Origin: JANWVO01 sp964458495 | GTDB taxonomy: Bacteria > Acidobacteriota > Terriglobia > Bryobacterales > Bryobacteraceae | Assembly: GCA_964458495.1 (NCBI GenBank) | Contig: CAYWJB010000009.1 | Span: 124,001-188,000, forward strand | Direction of reading: 5' to 3' | DNA: 64,000 nt | Shown here: positions 1 through 7,757 of the stretch, in pieces | Position numbering within the stretch: position 1 is the first letter of the stretch | Layout of the letters: every line of letters begins with the position of its first letter | The notes under the pieces: generated by a model | What the model was told of the DNA's origin: nothing | The model's input: only the letters and a program-made list of their open reading frames with translations | The model's database searches: none | Program-made: the position numbers and the translations under genes

Positions 1-1347
1 CGCAGCCTGCGAGACTCTGCCGCCCACCAGCGTCATCAACGCACCGGGAGCGGCAGGGCGGGCGGAAAGGTCCGCGCTGTGCACCAACCTCGGTGCGCGC
101 CGCCTGTGCGGCGCCGGTGCGGCAAATACTCCGTAGCCGTCCACAGCCGCCAGCAGGGTGACGCCCGTGTCGTCCAGCCGCACATCGCGCACGGCGCCGC
201 GGGGCAGTCCTGTGCCGATCGCCTGCCAGGGAGTCGGAGGCGCGGGATTGCGCAAATCGGCGTATGTCAGGAACAGCCCGGCGGCAGTAGCCGCATACAG
301 CGCGCCGGTGTCCCGGTCGGCAGCCACGGAATAGAGATCCCCGGCAGGCAGTCCGGAGGAAAGATCGTCCCACCAGACACCGCCGTTCAGCGTGCGCAGC
401 AAGCGCGGCGCGCCTTCGTCCCCGGCGGCGAGCGCAGCCAGAGCGAAGCCGCGATCCTGCCCGTCGGTCCAGATCCGCTGAACCGCGCCCGCGCCCGGCG
501 GAGAAAACTCGCGCCAGGTGTTGCCACCGTCCGGGGTGGACCGAAGGCGTCCGGCGGCATCGCCCAAGAACAACGTGCCGCCCGCTTCTCCCATAGCCGT
601 GATCTCTGCCCCGAGCTCGCGGCCCCACCTCTGCCGCTGCGCCTCCTCGCGGGCCAGCAGTTCGCCCGTGCCTGGAAACCAGCCCAGGCGCTGCGCCGGA
701 TACCACTCCAGCTCCTCCAGAGTTCCGTCCCGCTCCACAGCCACCCGGACGCCGCGGCTGCCAGCGGGGGCGGCCAGGATCCTGCGGATGCGCAGCGCAG
801 GCAGCCCCTCGTTCAGCCCGGTCCAGGAGCGGCCGCCGTCGGCGGAGATCCAGACGCCGGAGCCGGTGGCCACGGCTACGCGCTCCGAATCGGCAGGATC
901 GGCCGCCAAGTCACTGACGCGCGCGCCGAGCAGCGATCCTCCCCGCCACGACGTCAGGCTGCGCCACGACACGCCCCCATCGTCGGAGCGCCAAACCTGG
1001 CTGCCGCCCGCGTACAGAACCGCCCCGGCAGCCAACAACCGCGCGCCGGCTTCTGGCGCCTGCGCCGCGGCGGGAAGCGCAGGGGGCGGCGCGCCGCCGG
1101 CGGGCGTCCACGAATCTTGCTCGCCGTAGACGAAAACCCCGCCGCCGGGCAGTTGAACGAACAGCCGCCCGGCGGGACCAAACCACACCCGGTCGGCGGG
1201 CCCCCCAGCCACGGACGCCTGCCCAGCCACCAGCGACGTGTTGCCGATCTGACGCCACGGCCACGCCTGGCCGGGGACGGCCGGCGCCGCCAGCGCCAGC
1301 AGGGCCGCCATCCAGATTGTGGACTTCTGACTCACGCCTGCGTCCAT
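1..1347 (-). CDS. Secreted BNR/Asp-box repeat protein, 3' end outside window
   Basis: The frame stays open from a start near 1347 down to base 1, so the C-terminus lies outside the window. The N-terminus is a signal peptide (hydrophobic stretch about residues 13-24, then a PGQA-type cleavage region). At least four Asp-box-like motifs are visible: SDDGGVSW (about residue 121), SADGGRSW, TPDGGNTW and TLNGGVWW, as in beta-propeller sialidase-like or YCF48-like secreted proteins. The last visible residues (HSADLSARPAAPGALMTLVG) resemble the start of the Solibacter-type C-terminal domain (NAA..-apGslvtlfG). ATG 1347 is preceded by a weak AGGG; GTG 1335 and ATG 1311 are in-frame alternatives that keep the signal peptide. 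Substrate unknown. Confidence 0.75.
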   Translation of the reverse strand, partial: MDAGVSQKSTIWMAALLALAAPAVPGQAWPWRQIGNTSLVAGQASVAGGPADRVWFGPAGRLFVQLPGGGVFVYGEQDSWTPAGGAPPPALPAAAQAPEAGARLLAAGAVLYAGGSQVWRSDDGGVSWRSLTSWRGGSLLGARVSDLAADPADSERVAVATGSGVWISADGGRSWTGLNEGLPALRIRRILAAPAGSRGVRVAVERDGTLEELEWYPAQRLGWFPGTGELLAREEAQRQRWGRELGAEITAMGEAGGTLFLGDAAGRLRSTPDGGNTWREFSPPGAGAVQRIWTDGQDRGFALAALAAGDEGAPRLLRTLNGGVWWDDLSSGLPAGDLYSVAADRDTGALYAATAAGLFLTYADLRNPAPPTPWQAIGTGLPRGAVRDVRLDDTGVTLLAAVDGYGVFAAPAPHRRRAPRLVHSADLSARPAAPGALMTLVGGRVSQAA

Positions 1348-1452
1348 TCTACCCTGACAGAATCGGCCGTCCGCCCCCTTCGCTGGAGGCATCCTGTTGA
1401 CTTTTCATTAAAATCAGGCACGGGACCTATTCTTGCAGAGCAAGTTTGGTGG

Positions 1453-1458
1453 TAGATT
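1453..1458 (+). promoter_or_regulatory. Putative extended -10 box for the FecR gene
   Basis: TGG-TAGATT reads as an extended -10 (TGnTANNNT). It lies 18 nt before the ATG at 1477, leaving a leader of roughly 10 nt. No convincing -35 is seen at 17 nt. Confidence 0.4.
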
Positions 1459-1476
1459 AGAGAGTTCGAGGTCCCG

Positions 1477-2289
1477 ATGAGGAGGACCGTGCGCGAGCAG
1501 TCCGTCCGGAGACTGGCGACGCTGCTGGCAGCGGTGGCGCTGTCGCTGCCCGTGTCGGCCCAGTTCTGGAACAGTTCGGCGGGCGCGGCGGCGGCCACGG
1601 CGGTGACCGTGGAAGGCAACGTCTCGCTGCTGCGCGACTCCTATCTGTGGGCCGTGAACGCAGGGGACCGCGTCCAGCCGCAGCAGATCGTTGTTACCGG
1701 CCCCGACGGCTACGCCGTCTTCCGTGTGGCCGACGGCAGCACGTTCGAGGTCTTCCCGAACTCGCGTGTTACCTTCCGGGCCAACAGCGGCAACTGGCGC
1801 GACCTGGTGGACGTCTGGCTGGGGCGCATCCGCGTGCAGATCCAGAAGCTCGGCGGGGCGCCGAACTTCAACCGCGTGCATACGCCGACGGCGGTGATCT
1901 CCGTGCGCGGAACGGTGTTCGACGTCAGCGTCGATCCCAGCGACGAAACCACGCACATCGTCGTCGAGGAGGGGCAGGTGGCGGTGGAGCACCGTCTCCT
2001 GCCGCGTGACGGCGATCCGAAAATTCTGAACGCAGGCGAAGAGCTGGTCGTGTATCGAAACAGCCCGCTCTCGGCGATGCGGCGGCTGGATCGCGGACGC
2101 GTGATGCAGTTCATGGCGGATGTGGTGTGGCAGATTCTCGTTCGAACCCCCCGGCTCCCGGGAGGCGGGGGTGGCGCGCCGACCAACGTGCCAGTGCCTC
2201 CGCCTCCGGCCGGCGGCGGATTGCCGGGCGATACCGGCGCGACGCCTCCGCCTCCACCGCCCCCTCCACCTCCTCCGCCGGGCAACTGA
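1477..2289 (+). CDS. FecR-domain secreted protein with proline-rich tail
   Basis: 270 aa. A signal peptide (residues 1 to about 28, ending near PVSAQF) is followed by a FecR domain at about residues 38-150, recognisable from GNVSLLRD, DGSTFEVFPNSRVTF and the terminal HTPTAVISVRGTVFDV block. The last 50 residues are Gly/Pro-rich and end in a run of 12-13 prolines. FecR domains occur in anti-sigma proteins and in stand-alone envelope proteins. Here there is no TM helix beyond the signal peptide and no ECF sigma neighbour, so an envelope-structural or ligand-binding role is more likely than anti-sigma activity. Transcribed divergently from the BNR gene. Confidence 0.8.
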   Translation: MRRTVREQSVRRLATLLAAVALSLPVSAQFWNSSAGAAAATAVTVEGNVSLLRDSYLWAVNAGDRVQPQQIVVTGPDGYAVFRVADGSTFEVFPNSRVTFRANSGNWRDLVDVWLGRIRVQIQKLGGAPNFNRVHTPTAVISVRGTVFDVSVDPSDETTHIVVEEGQVAVEHRLLPRDGDPKILNAGEELVVYRNSPLSAMRRLDRGRVMQFMADVVWQILVRTPRLPGGGGGAPTNVPVPPPPAGGGLPGDTGATPPPPPPPPPPPPGN

Positions 2290-2349
2290 GCCCCGGCGAA
2301 GGTTGACATCCGTGCAACCGCCACCCAAACGCGGCGCGAGCCTTGCAGG

Positions 2350-2355
2350 TACACT
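2350..2355 (+). promoter_or_regulatory. Putative -10 box 9 nt before GTG 2365
   Basis: TACACT ends 9 nt before the GTG start, so the transcript would begin at or just before the start codon. One of the leaderless-type promoters of this window. Confidence 0.4.
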
Positions 2356-2364
2356 GGCTACAGA

Positions 2365-2898
2365 GTGTTCGCGCTTATCGCTGTTCTGTTGCTGGCAAGC
2401 CACCAAGCTGCTTCCGCGCCGGAGGCGGGGCTGTTGCCCGATTGGGAACTGAGGCCCCGCGTGGCGAAGCTCGTGCGCGGGCTGGGGGGCGTAAAGCCTC
2501 TGCTTGAGCGGCTCCAGCCGGAGCGGTGGACCGCCGCCGGCGCGCCCAAACAGTACGAGCAGCAACACCGGGATTGTCTGGCGGCTCTGGGCTCCGTGGA
2601 AATTGCGGCGGCGCGGCTCATGGAACGGCCCAACGGGCTCGCCGTGGCAGTGGAGACTTTGGTGCGGCTGGAGAACTTCGTGAACCTGGCCCGGTCGTTG
2701 AGCGAAGCCGTGCGGCGCTATCAGAACCCGGCCGTGGCCGATCTGCTCGAGAGCGAACTGGCGGCCGCCAGCGACCGCGAATGGCTGCGGACCCATGTGC
2801 TGGAGCTCTCCGCAGTGCGCGAACGGGAATGGGAAACTGCCGAACAGGAGGCGCAGCGGTGCAGAGAACGGACGCTGAAGCAAGCCCCGCGCAAGTGA
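2365..2898 (+). CDS. Hypothetical secreted/periplasmic helical protein
   Basis: 177 aa, GTG start. Residues 1-17 form a short signal peptide (FALIAVLLLASHQAASA). The remainder is predicted largely helical (many Leu/Ala/Glu/Arg heptad-like stretches, one Cys near the end) with no motif I recognise. The start is supported by the TACACT box just upstream and by the signal peptide. The 3' end overlaps the next small gene by 40 nt, so the two are probably cotranscribed with the PIG-L gene. Confidence 0.6.
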   Translation: MFALIAVLLLASHQAASAPEAGLLPDWELRPRVAKLVRGLGGVKPLLERLQPERWTAAGAPKQYEQQHRDCLAALGSVEIAAARLMERPNGLAVAVETLVRLENFVNLARSLSEAVRRYQNPAVADLLESELAAASDREWLRTHVLELSAVREREWETAEQEAQRCRERTLKQAPRK

Positions 2899-3071
2899 AT
2901 TCCGGCGCCACGCCGACTTTCCCGTGCAGCATCTGCGGCGAGCCGGCCATCCGCATCTGCCTCTGGTGTACAAAGGACGCCTGCGATAACCACCTCTGCA
3001 CGAAATGCCAGCGGTGCAGTGATTGCTGCGAGTGCGAGCTGGTCCGCGTGGGCGCGGAGGAAAGCTCATGA
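2859..3071 (+). CDS. Small Cys-rich putative zinc-binding protein
   Basis: 70 aa, GTG start at 2859 preceded by AGGAG with about 8 nt spacing. Ten Cys are packed into residues 23-54: CSIC, CLWC, C, CTKC, then C, CC and C, plus one His. This spacing suggests a B-box or two-site zinc ribbon. It overlaps the 3' end of the upstream gene by 40 nt, and its stop overlaps the ATG of the PIG-L gene (ATGA), which points to translational coupling. Function unknown; the tight coupling suggests it serves the deacetylase or the same pathway. Confidence 0.6.
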   Translation: MQRTDAEASPAQVNSGATPTFPCSICGEPAIRICLWCTKDACDNHLCTKCQRCSDCCECELVRVGAEESS

Positions 3072-3832
3072 GAATCGCCTGCATTCACGCCCACCCCGAC
3101 GATGCCGAGTTCCTCGCCGGCGGCACGCTGGCGCTGCTTGCGCAGGCAGGGCACAAGGTGGTGATCCTCACCATGACCTCGGGCGACTGCGGCAGCACGG
3201 TGCTCCCGCCGGAGGAGATCGCCGACCTCCGCCGCCTGGAGGCGCAACGCGCCGCCGCCGTGATCGGCGCAGAACATCACACGCTGGGCTTCAAGGACCT
3301 GTCGATCTTCGAGGACGACTCCTCCCGCCGCAGGGTCACTGCGGCGCTGCGCAAACACCGCCCGGATCTTGTGCTGACGGCTTCCCCGCGCGATTACCAT
3401 TGCGACCACGAAGCCACCAGCCGCCTGGTGACGGATGCCTGCTTCGGCGCCTCCGCGCCCAACTATCACACACAGGCGTTCGATCAGGCGCCGGCGCTGC
3501 CCGCCATCCCGCACCTCTATTACATGGACCCGGCGGAGGGCATTGACCGGGAAGGCAACACTGTTCCGGCAGACTTCTTTATCGACGTCGGCGGAGTGAT
3601 GGAGCAGAAGCGCAAGATGCTGGCGGCGCACGCAAGCCAGCGCGAGTGGTTGAAGCGCCAGCACGGCATGGACGACTATCTGGAGACGATGGAAGAGTGG
3701 ACGCGCAGCCGGGGCAGGCTGTGCGGCGTCGAATGGGCCGAAGGCTTCCGCCAGTACAAGGGCCACGCCTACCCGCGCACGCCGCTGCTTCAGGAGCTGC
3801 TCGAATCCTTCGTTCGCCCGCCTTTGGGCTGA
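3068..3832 (+). CDS. PIG-L (LmbE-like) family deacetylase
   Basis: 254 aa. The N-terminal zinc motif AHPDDAEF (residues 8-15) and the second HxDH-type motif (YHCDHEA, about residues 108-114) are both present. The family removes acetyl groups from N-acetylglucosamine-type sugars (MshB, BshB, GlcNAc-PI and antibiotic-precursor deacetylases). A bacillithiol role (BshB1-like) is possible but bshA/bshC are not in the window. ATG 3068 overlaps the upstream stop; earlier in-frame starts would add a non-homologous Arg-rich stretch. The 3' end overlaps the converging MFS gene by 43 bp. Confidence 0.85.
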   Translation: MRIACIHAHPDDAEFLAGGTLALLAQAGHKVVILTMTSGDCGSTVLPPEEIADLRRLEAQRAAAVIGAEHHTLGFKDLSIFEDDSSRRRVTAALRKHRPDLVLTASPRDYHCDHEATSRLVTDACFGASAPNYHTQAFDQAPALPAIPHLYYMDPAEGIDREGNTVPADFFIDVGGVMEQKRKMLAAHASQREWLKRQHGMDDYLETMEEWTRSRGRLCGVEWAEGFRQYKGHAYPRTPLLQELLESFVRPPLG

Positions 3833-5043
3833 GCCGCCCGGCGGTTCAGCAGCAGCCAGAGGCAGAAGCCGGCCACCGGCACGCCGGCTGCCGCGCCGAA
3901 CGCCGCATCCCACGCGCGCAGATCCATCAGCCGTCCGAACACGGGCATCGTCAAAGCCACTACCGCCGACCAGGACCCCGCGCCCAGCCCCGCCATCAGC
4001 CCGGCGTGAGGCGGCGCCACCACGCGCGTGGCGTATGCGAGGCTCACGATCACGTTGCCGCCGGCGATGAACATCGCCCAGAACAGCAACACGAGCAGCC
4101 AGCCGAACGACGCGGTCCGCGCCCCCAGCGCCAGCGGAACCGTTCCCGCCAGCGCTGCCAGCGTCAGCCCGCGGAAAACCGGCGCCACATCGCTGCGCCC
4201 GCGTGCCAAACGGTCCGCCAGCCAGCCCCAAAAGAAGTAGCCGCACTCCCAACCGAGCGGGGGAATCCACAGCACGGCGCCGATCTCGGTCTGCGACTTG
4301 CCCCACGCGCGCCCGAAGTACAGCGGCGCCTGGTAGAGGACGAAGGCCAGCGGCAGGCAGCCCAACGCGTACGAGGCGATGAAAGCCCACAAGCGGCGGT
4401 CGCGCCATTCGAGCCGTTCCGCCCGCCGCGCTCCGGCCGCGTGGGGCGCGCGCAACTCCGCCCTCCGGCTGACGCGGCGCCACAGCAAGAGCCACGCGCC
4501 GCCGATCAGTCCGGTGAACAGAAACGCGGCGCGCCATCCGAAAGCGGCGTAAATGGGCGTCACGATCAGCGGCGTGAGCACCGCGCCCAGCGAGCCGCCG
4601 CTGTAGGCGAGCGCCGCGCCGCGGCTGCGCAACCCTTCCGGCAACGTCTGCACCACTGTGCGGAGCCCGCCCGGGAACGTGGCCCCTTCGCCGAAGCCCA
4701 GCAGCGCGCGGGCGGCGGCGAAGCTCCAGAAGCTGGACAGAAACGCGTGGGCGGCGCTGGCCGCGGTCCACAGCGCCACCGCCACCCCCATGCCCCGGCG
4801 TACGCCGGCACGGTCCAGCCACCGGCCCCACAGCGGATTGCCGGCCATGTAGGCCACCGAGAACGCGGAGAGGATCCAGCCGTACTGTTCCGCGCTCAAG
4901 CGGCATTCGGCGAGGATCGTCGGCGCCAGAAGAGCCAGTGTGTTGCGGTCGATGTAGCTGATCAGCGACGCAAGCAGCATCGTCGCCGCGGGCGCCCACA
5001 CGGCGGCGGCATCGCGCAGCTTGCGCGATGGAGGCGTGCTCAC
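3790..5043 (-). CDS. MFS transporter (ACS/sugar-acid porter-like)
   Basis: 417 aa, about 12 TM segments. SYIDRNTLALLAP in TM1 and the GRWLDRAGVRRG loop 2-3 motif are typical of the anion:cation symporter/hexuronate-type MFS group, so an organic anion or sugar acid is the likely substrate; the sequence does not settle it. GTG start 5043 overlaps the stop of the upstream polysaccharide deacetylase (GTGA), so the two are translationally coupled. Hydrophilic tail SSSS at the C-terminus. Confidence 0.8.
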   Translation of the reverse strand: MSTPPSRKLRDAAAVWAPAATMLLASLISYIDRNTLALLAPTILAECRLSAEQYGWILSAFSVAYMAGNPLWGRWLDRAGVRRGMGVAVALWTAASAAHAFLSSFWSFAAARALLGFGEGATFPGGLRTVVQTLPEGLRSRGAALAYSGGSLGAVLTPLIVTPIYAAFGWRAAFLFTGLIGGAWLLLWRRVSRRAELRAPHAAGARRAERLEWRDRRLWAFIASYALGCLPLAFVLYQAPLYFGRAWGKSQTEIGAVLWIPPLGWECGYFFWGWLADRLARGRSDVAPVFRGLTLAALAGTVPLALGARTASFGWLLVLLFWAMFIAGGNVIVSLAYATRVVAPPHAGLMAGLGAGSWSAVVALTMPVFGRLMDLRAWDAAFGAAAGVPVAGFCLWLLLNRRAAQPKGGRTKDSSSS

Positions 5044-5756
5044 GGCGCCGGGGCGCCTCCTTGCGGGGCAAACATCTCGCTCACAGTCAGGAACTCGTAA
5101 CCATCCTCCAGCCAGCGGGGCAGGAGCCGCTCGAGCGCGCCCAGCGTGGAGGAGATATCGGGCGAGTGGCGCATCTCGCGCCCATCATGAAAACACAGGA
5201 TCGCGCCCGGCGACACGCGCGGCGCCACGTGCGCCACGACGCCCTCGGCGTCGAGCGCATAATCGCGCGCGAGCACCGACCAGGCGACGTGCTTCAGCCC
5301 GAACTCGCGCAGCGCGCCGCGCAGGCCGAACCAGCGCACGCCATACGGCGAGCGGAACAGCCGCGGCGGCGCTCCCGCGAGGCGCGCCAGCGATTCCTGC
5401 GCGCGCCCGATCTCGTCGCGGATGAACTGCGGGCTCCGCAGCCAAAGCCCGTGGTGGCGGTCGGAGTGGTTGCCGATCTCGTGGCCCTCCTCCACGCAGC
5501 GCCACACCGTGCGAGGCAGCCGCCGGGCGTGGTGGCCGAGCTGAAAAAACGTGGCGCGCACGCCGTAAGTATGCAGAAGGCTCAGCAGGTCAAGCGTCGA
5601 TTCGCTGGGACCGTCGTCAAAGGTCAGAGCCAGCGCGCGCCGGGACTTCGGCCCCCGCCACAGCGAAGAACAGAAAAGCTGCGCCGAGCGCGCCCGCGCG
5701 CCCCAGGCGAGCACGCCCCCGGTGGCAAGCAGCAGGCCGGCCGCTTCCGCCATCAT
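5040..5756 (-). CDS. Polysaccharide deacetylase (NodB domain), membrane-anchored
   Basis: 238 aa. An N-terminal hydrophobic segment (residues 5-17) acts as signal or anchor. The NodB domain follows: LALTFDDGPS (motif 1, catalytic Asp and metal Asp), EIGNHSDRHH (motif 2, HxxxH-type), a RSPYGVR motif 3 and a late LCFHDG motif. It should remove N- or O-acetyl groups from a cell-wall or exopolysaccharide sugar outside the cytoplasm. Start chosen at the ATG-ATG pair because it opens the signal sequence and follows an extended -10 at 7 nt. The longer frame to 5831 adds non-homologous residues. Confidence 0.85.
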   Translation of the reverse strand: MMAEAAGLLLATGGVLAWGARARSAQLFCSSLWRGPKSRRALALTFDDGPSESTLDLLSLLHTYGVRATFFQLGHHARRLPRTVWRCVEEGHEIGNHSDRHHGLWLRSPQFIRDEIGRAQESLARLAGAPPRLFRSPYGVRWFGLRGALREFGLKHVAWSVLARDYALDAEGVVAHVAPRVSPGAILCFHDGREMRHSPDISSTLGALERLLPRWLEDGYEFLTVSEMFAPQGGAPAP

Positions 5757-5763
5757 CGCCGCG

Positions 5764-5772
5764 AGTGTACCA
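5764..5772 (-). promoter_or_regulatory. Extended -10 (TGgTACACT), leaderless-type
   Basis: TG-n-TACACT on the minus strand ends 7 nt before ATG 5756, predicting a transcript that starts at or next to the start codon. Confidence 0.45.
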
Positions 5773-5857
5773 TGCCGGATCGCCCCGGAAACGCCGGAGC
5801 CCCGCGCGGCCTGCGCCGGCGGGGCCCCCACGCATCAACACAAGGGAGAAGGGTGGA

Positions 5858-6865
5858 TTACAGACCCTTCGACGCCATGTACAGGCAGAGATCGACGACG
5901 CGGCAGGAGTAACCCCACTCGTTGTCGTACCAGGAGACCACCTTCGCGAGATTGCCGTCCAGCACCTTGGTCATCTGGCCGTCCACGATCGAGGAGTTCG
6001 GGTTGCGCATCATGTCGGTGGACACCACCGGATCCATGGTGAAGGCGAGGATGCCCTTCATCGGCCCTTCGGCGGCAGCCTTCAGCGCGGCATTGATCTC
6101 CTCCGCGGTCGCGCTCTTCTTCAGAACCGCCACCAGATCGACGACGCTCACATTGGGCGTCGGCACGCGCATCGCGTAACCGTCGAGCTTGCCCTTCAGT
6201 TCGGGCATCACCAGGCCGATCGCCTTGGCGGCGCCGGTCGTGGTCGGGATCATGTTGATCGCGGCGGCGCGGGCGCGGCGCAGATCCTTGTGGGGAAAGT
6301 CGAGCACATTCTGGTCGTTGGTGTAGCTGTGAATGGTCGTCATCGAGCCTTTCTCGATGCCGAACTGCTCATGCAGCACCTTCACCACCGGCGCCAGGCA
6401 GTTCGTCGTGCAGCTGGCGTTGCTCACGATATGGTGCTTCGCCGGATCATAGGCCGTGTGGTTGACGCCCATCACGACGGTGATGTCTTCGTTCTTGGCC
6501 GGAGCGGAGATGATCACCTTCTTCACCGTGCCCTTCAGATGCGCTTTGGCGGCTTCGGCGTCGGTGAACTTGCCAGTGCTCTCGATGACGATCTGAGCGC
6601 CGAGGCTGGACCAGTCAATGGCGGCGGGGTCCTTCTGCTGGAAGACCTTGATCGTCTTGCCGTTCACCGTGATCGAATCCGGGCCGGCGCTGACCTCGGC
6701 ATCGAGCGGGCCGAGGACCGAGTCGTACTTCAGCAGGTGCGCCAGGGTCTTGGTGTCAGTGAGATCGTTGGTGGCGACGAACTCGATGTCAGGATTCTTG
6801 TAACCGGCCCGCAGGACGTTGCGCCCGATGCGGCCAAACCCGTTGATCGCGACTTTGAGTGCCAT
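5858..6865 (-). CDS. gap: Glyceraldehyde-3-phosphate dehydrogenase, type I
   Basis: 335 aa, full length for class I GAPDH. Rossmann N-terminus KVAINGFGRIGRNV; catalytic Cys in ASCTTNCLAPV (about residue 150); catalytic His and phosphate-binding segment around HSYTNDQN and NMIPTTTGAAKAIG; C-terminal WYDNEWGYS. NAD is the likely cofactor, since the Asp after the second beta strand is kept (ATNDLTD). Catalyses oxidative phosphorylation of G3P in glycolysis/gluconeogenesis. No other glycolytic gene is adjacent. A GAGAGG sequence lies about 11 nt upstream of the ATG. Confidence 0.97.
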   Translation of the reverse strand: MALKVAINGFGRIGRNVLRAGYKNPDIEFVATNDLTDTKTLAHLLKYDSVLGPLDAEVSAGPDSITVNGKTIKVFQQKDPAAIDWSSLGAQIVIESTGKFTDAEAAKAHLKGTVKKVIISAPAKNEDITVVMGVNHTAYDPAKHHIVSNASCTTNCLAPVVKVLHEQFGIEKGSMTTIHSYTNDQNVLDFPHKDLRRARAAAINMIPTTTGAAKAIGLVMPELKGKLDGYAMRVPTPNVSVVDLVAVLKKSATAEEINAALKAAAEGPMKGILAFTMDPVVSTDMMRNPNSSIVDGQMTKVLDGNLAKVVSWYDNEWGYSCRVVDLCLYMASKGL

Positions 6866-6932
6866 TCAGGAGTATCCTCTCTGGAAGTAGAATGAAGTGC
6901 TCCTTTTCAGGATATCAGAGGAGAGAACGGCC

Positions 6933-7742
6933 ATGACCCGCAAACTGTACCTTTGCATCCTGCCACTGGTTCTGGCGGCCCAGCCGCAGCCGCCGTTCAC
7001 GAAGCAATATCTGCCGGTGAAGCCCTTCGATCAGGCGGAGAACGAACGGCTCCTGAAGCTGTACGAGGGGCTGCGCGTGGCTGACGTCAACGACGGACTG
7101 GACATCGCCGGACTGGCCAACGTGATGATCATGGACGCCGGCATCCTGCCCATGTGGAGGGACGAGAAAGACTTCCGGCACCGCATCACGGGCATTGCGG
7201 TGACACTGCGGATCGTGCCGGCGCAAGGCCGCACGCCTGACTTTCCGAGCCACGAGGCGTTCGCGAAATGGGAAGGGCAGTGGTACAGCCAGAAGACGCC
7301 GGAAGATTTCGCGCGCTGGCTGAGCCCCGGCACGGTGCTGGTGATCGACGCTCAAGGGACGCACGACTCGGGCTTTTGCGGATCCAACAACGCATTGAAC
7401 TGGACCTCGCGGGGCATGCGCGGCATCGTCACCAGCGGCGGCTGCCGGGACTCGGACGAGAACATCCTCCAGCGCATCCCGATCTACCAGCGGCAATACA
7501 CGCGCGGCATCAATCCCGGCCGCGTGATCGTGGAGAGCTACAACCAGCCTGTGTCGGTCGGCGGGGTGCTGGTTTTCCCGGGCGACATCGTTGTCGCCGA
7601 CAGCGACGGCGTCGTGGTGGTTCCCCGCGCGCAGGCGGAGAAGGTGGCAGAGGCGGCGCGGAAGATCCTGGAAGGCGACAAGAAGGCGAGGCGCAGCCTC
7701 TACGAAAAGACCGGGCGCCCGCTGGATCACACCGTCAAGTAA
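6933..7742 (+). CDS. RraA-family (HMG/CHA aldolase-like) protein with signal peptide
   Basis: 269 aa. ATG 6933 has a GAGGAGA Shine-Dalgarno and begins a signal peptide (residues 1-17, ending LAAQPQ). The RraA fold is indicated by GLRVADVNDGLD near the start, GTVLVIDAQG, the RGMRGIVTSGGCRDSDE block and PGDIVVADSDGVVVVP. The Arg and Asp used by HMG/CHA-type aldolases (RG...CRD) are kept, so lyase or decarboxylase chemistry is plausible. Known RraA/aldolase members are cytoplasmic, so the export signal is odd. Function not assignable. Confidence 0.75.
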   Translation: MTRKLYLCILPLVLAAQPQPPFTKQYLPVKPFDQAENERLLKLYEGLRVADVNDGLDIAGLANVMIMDAGILPMWRDEKDFRHRITGIAVTLRIVPAQGRTPDFPSHEAFAKWEGQWYSQKTPEDFARWLSPGTVLVIDAQGTHDSGFCGSNNALNWTSRGMRGIVTSGGCRDSDENILQRIPIYQRQYTRGINPGRVIVESYNQPVSVGGVLVFPGDIVVADSDGVVVVPRAQAEKVAEAARKILEGDKKARRSLYEKTGRPLDHTVK

Positions 7743-7757
7743 GCCTTGCGGCGCGCA

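Noticed and set aside
79..1455. Long plus-strand ORF of 458 codons
   Set aside because: Arg/Pro-rich translation without domains; it is the antisense shadow of the BNR gene, whose minus-strand frame has a signal peptide and Asp-boxes.
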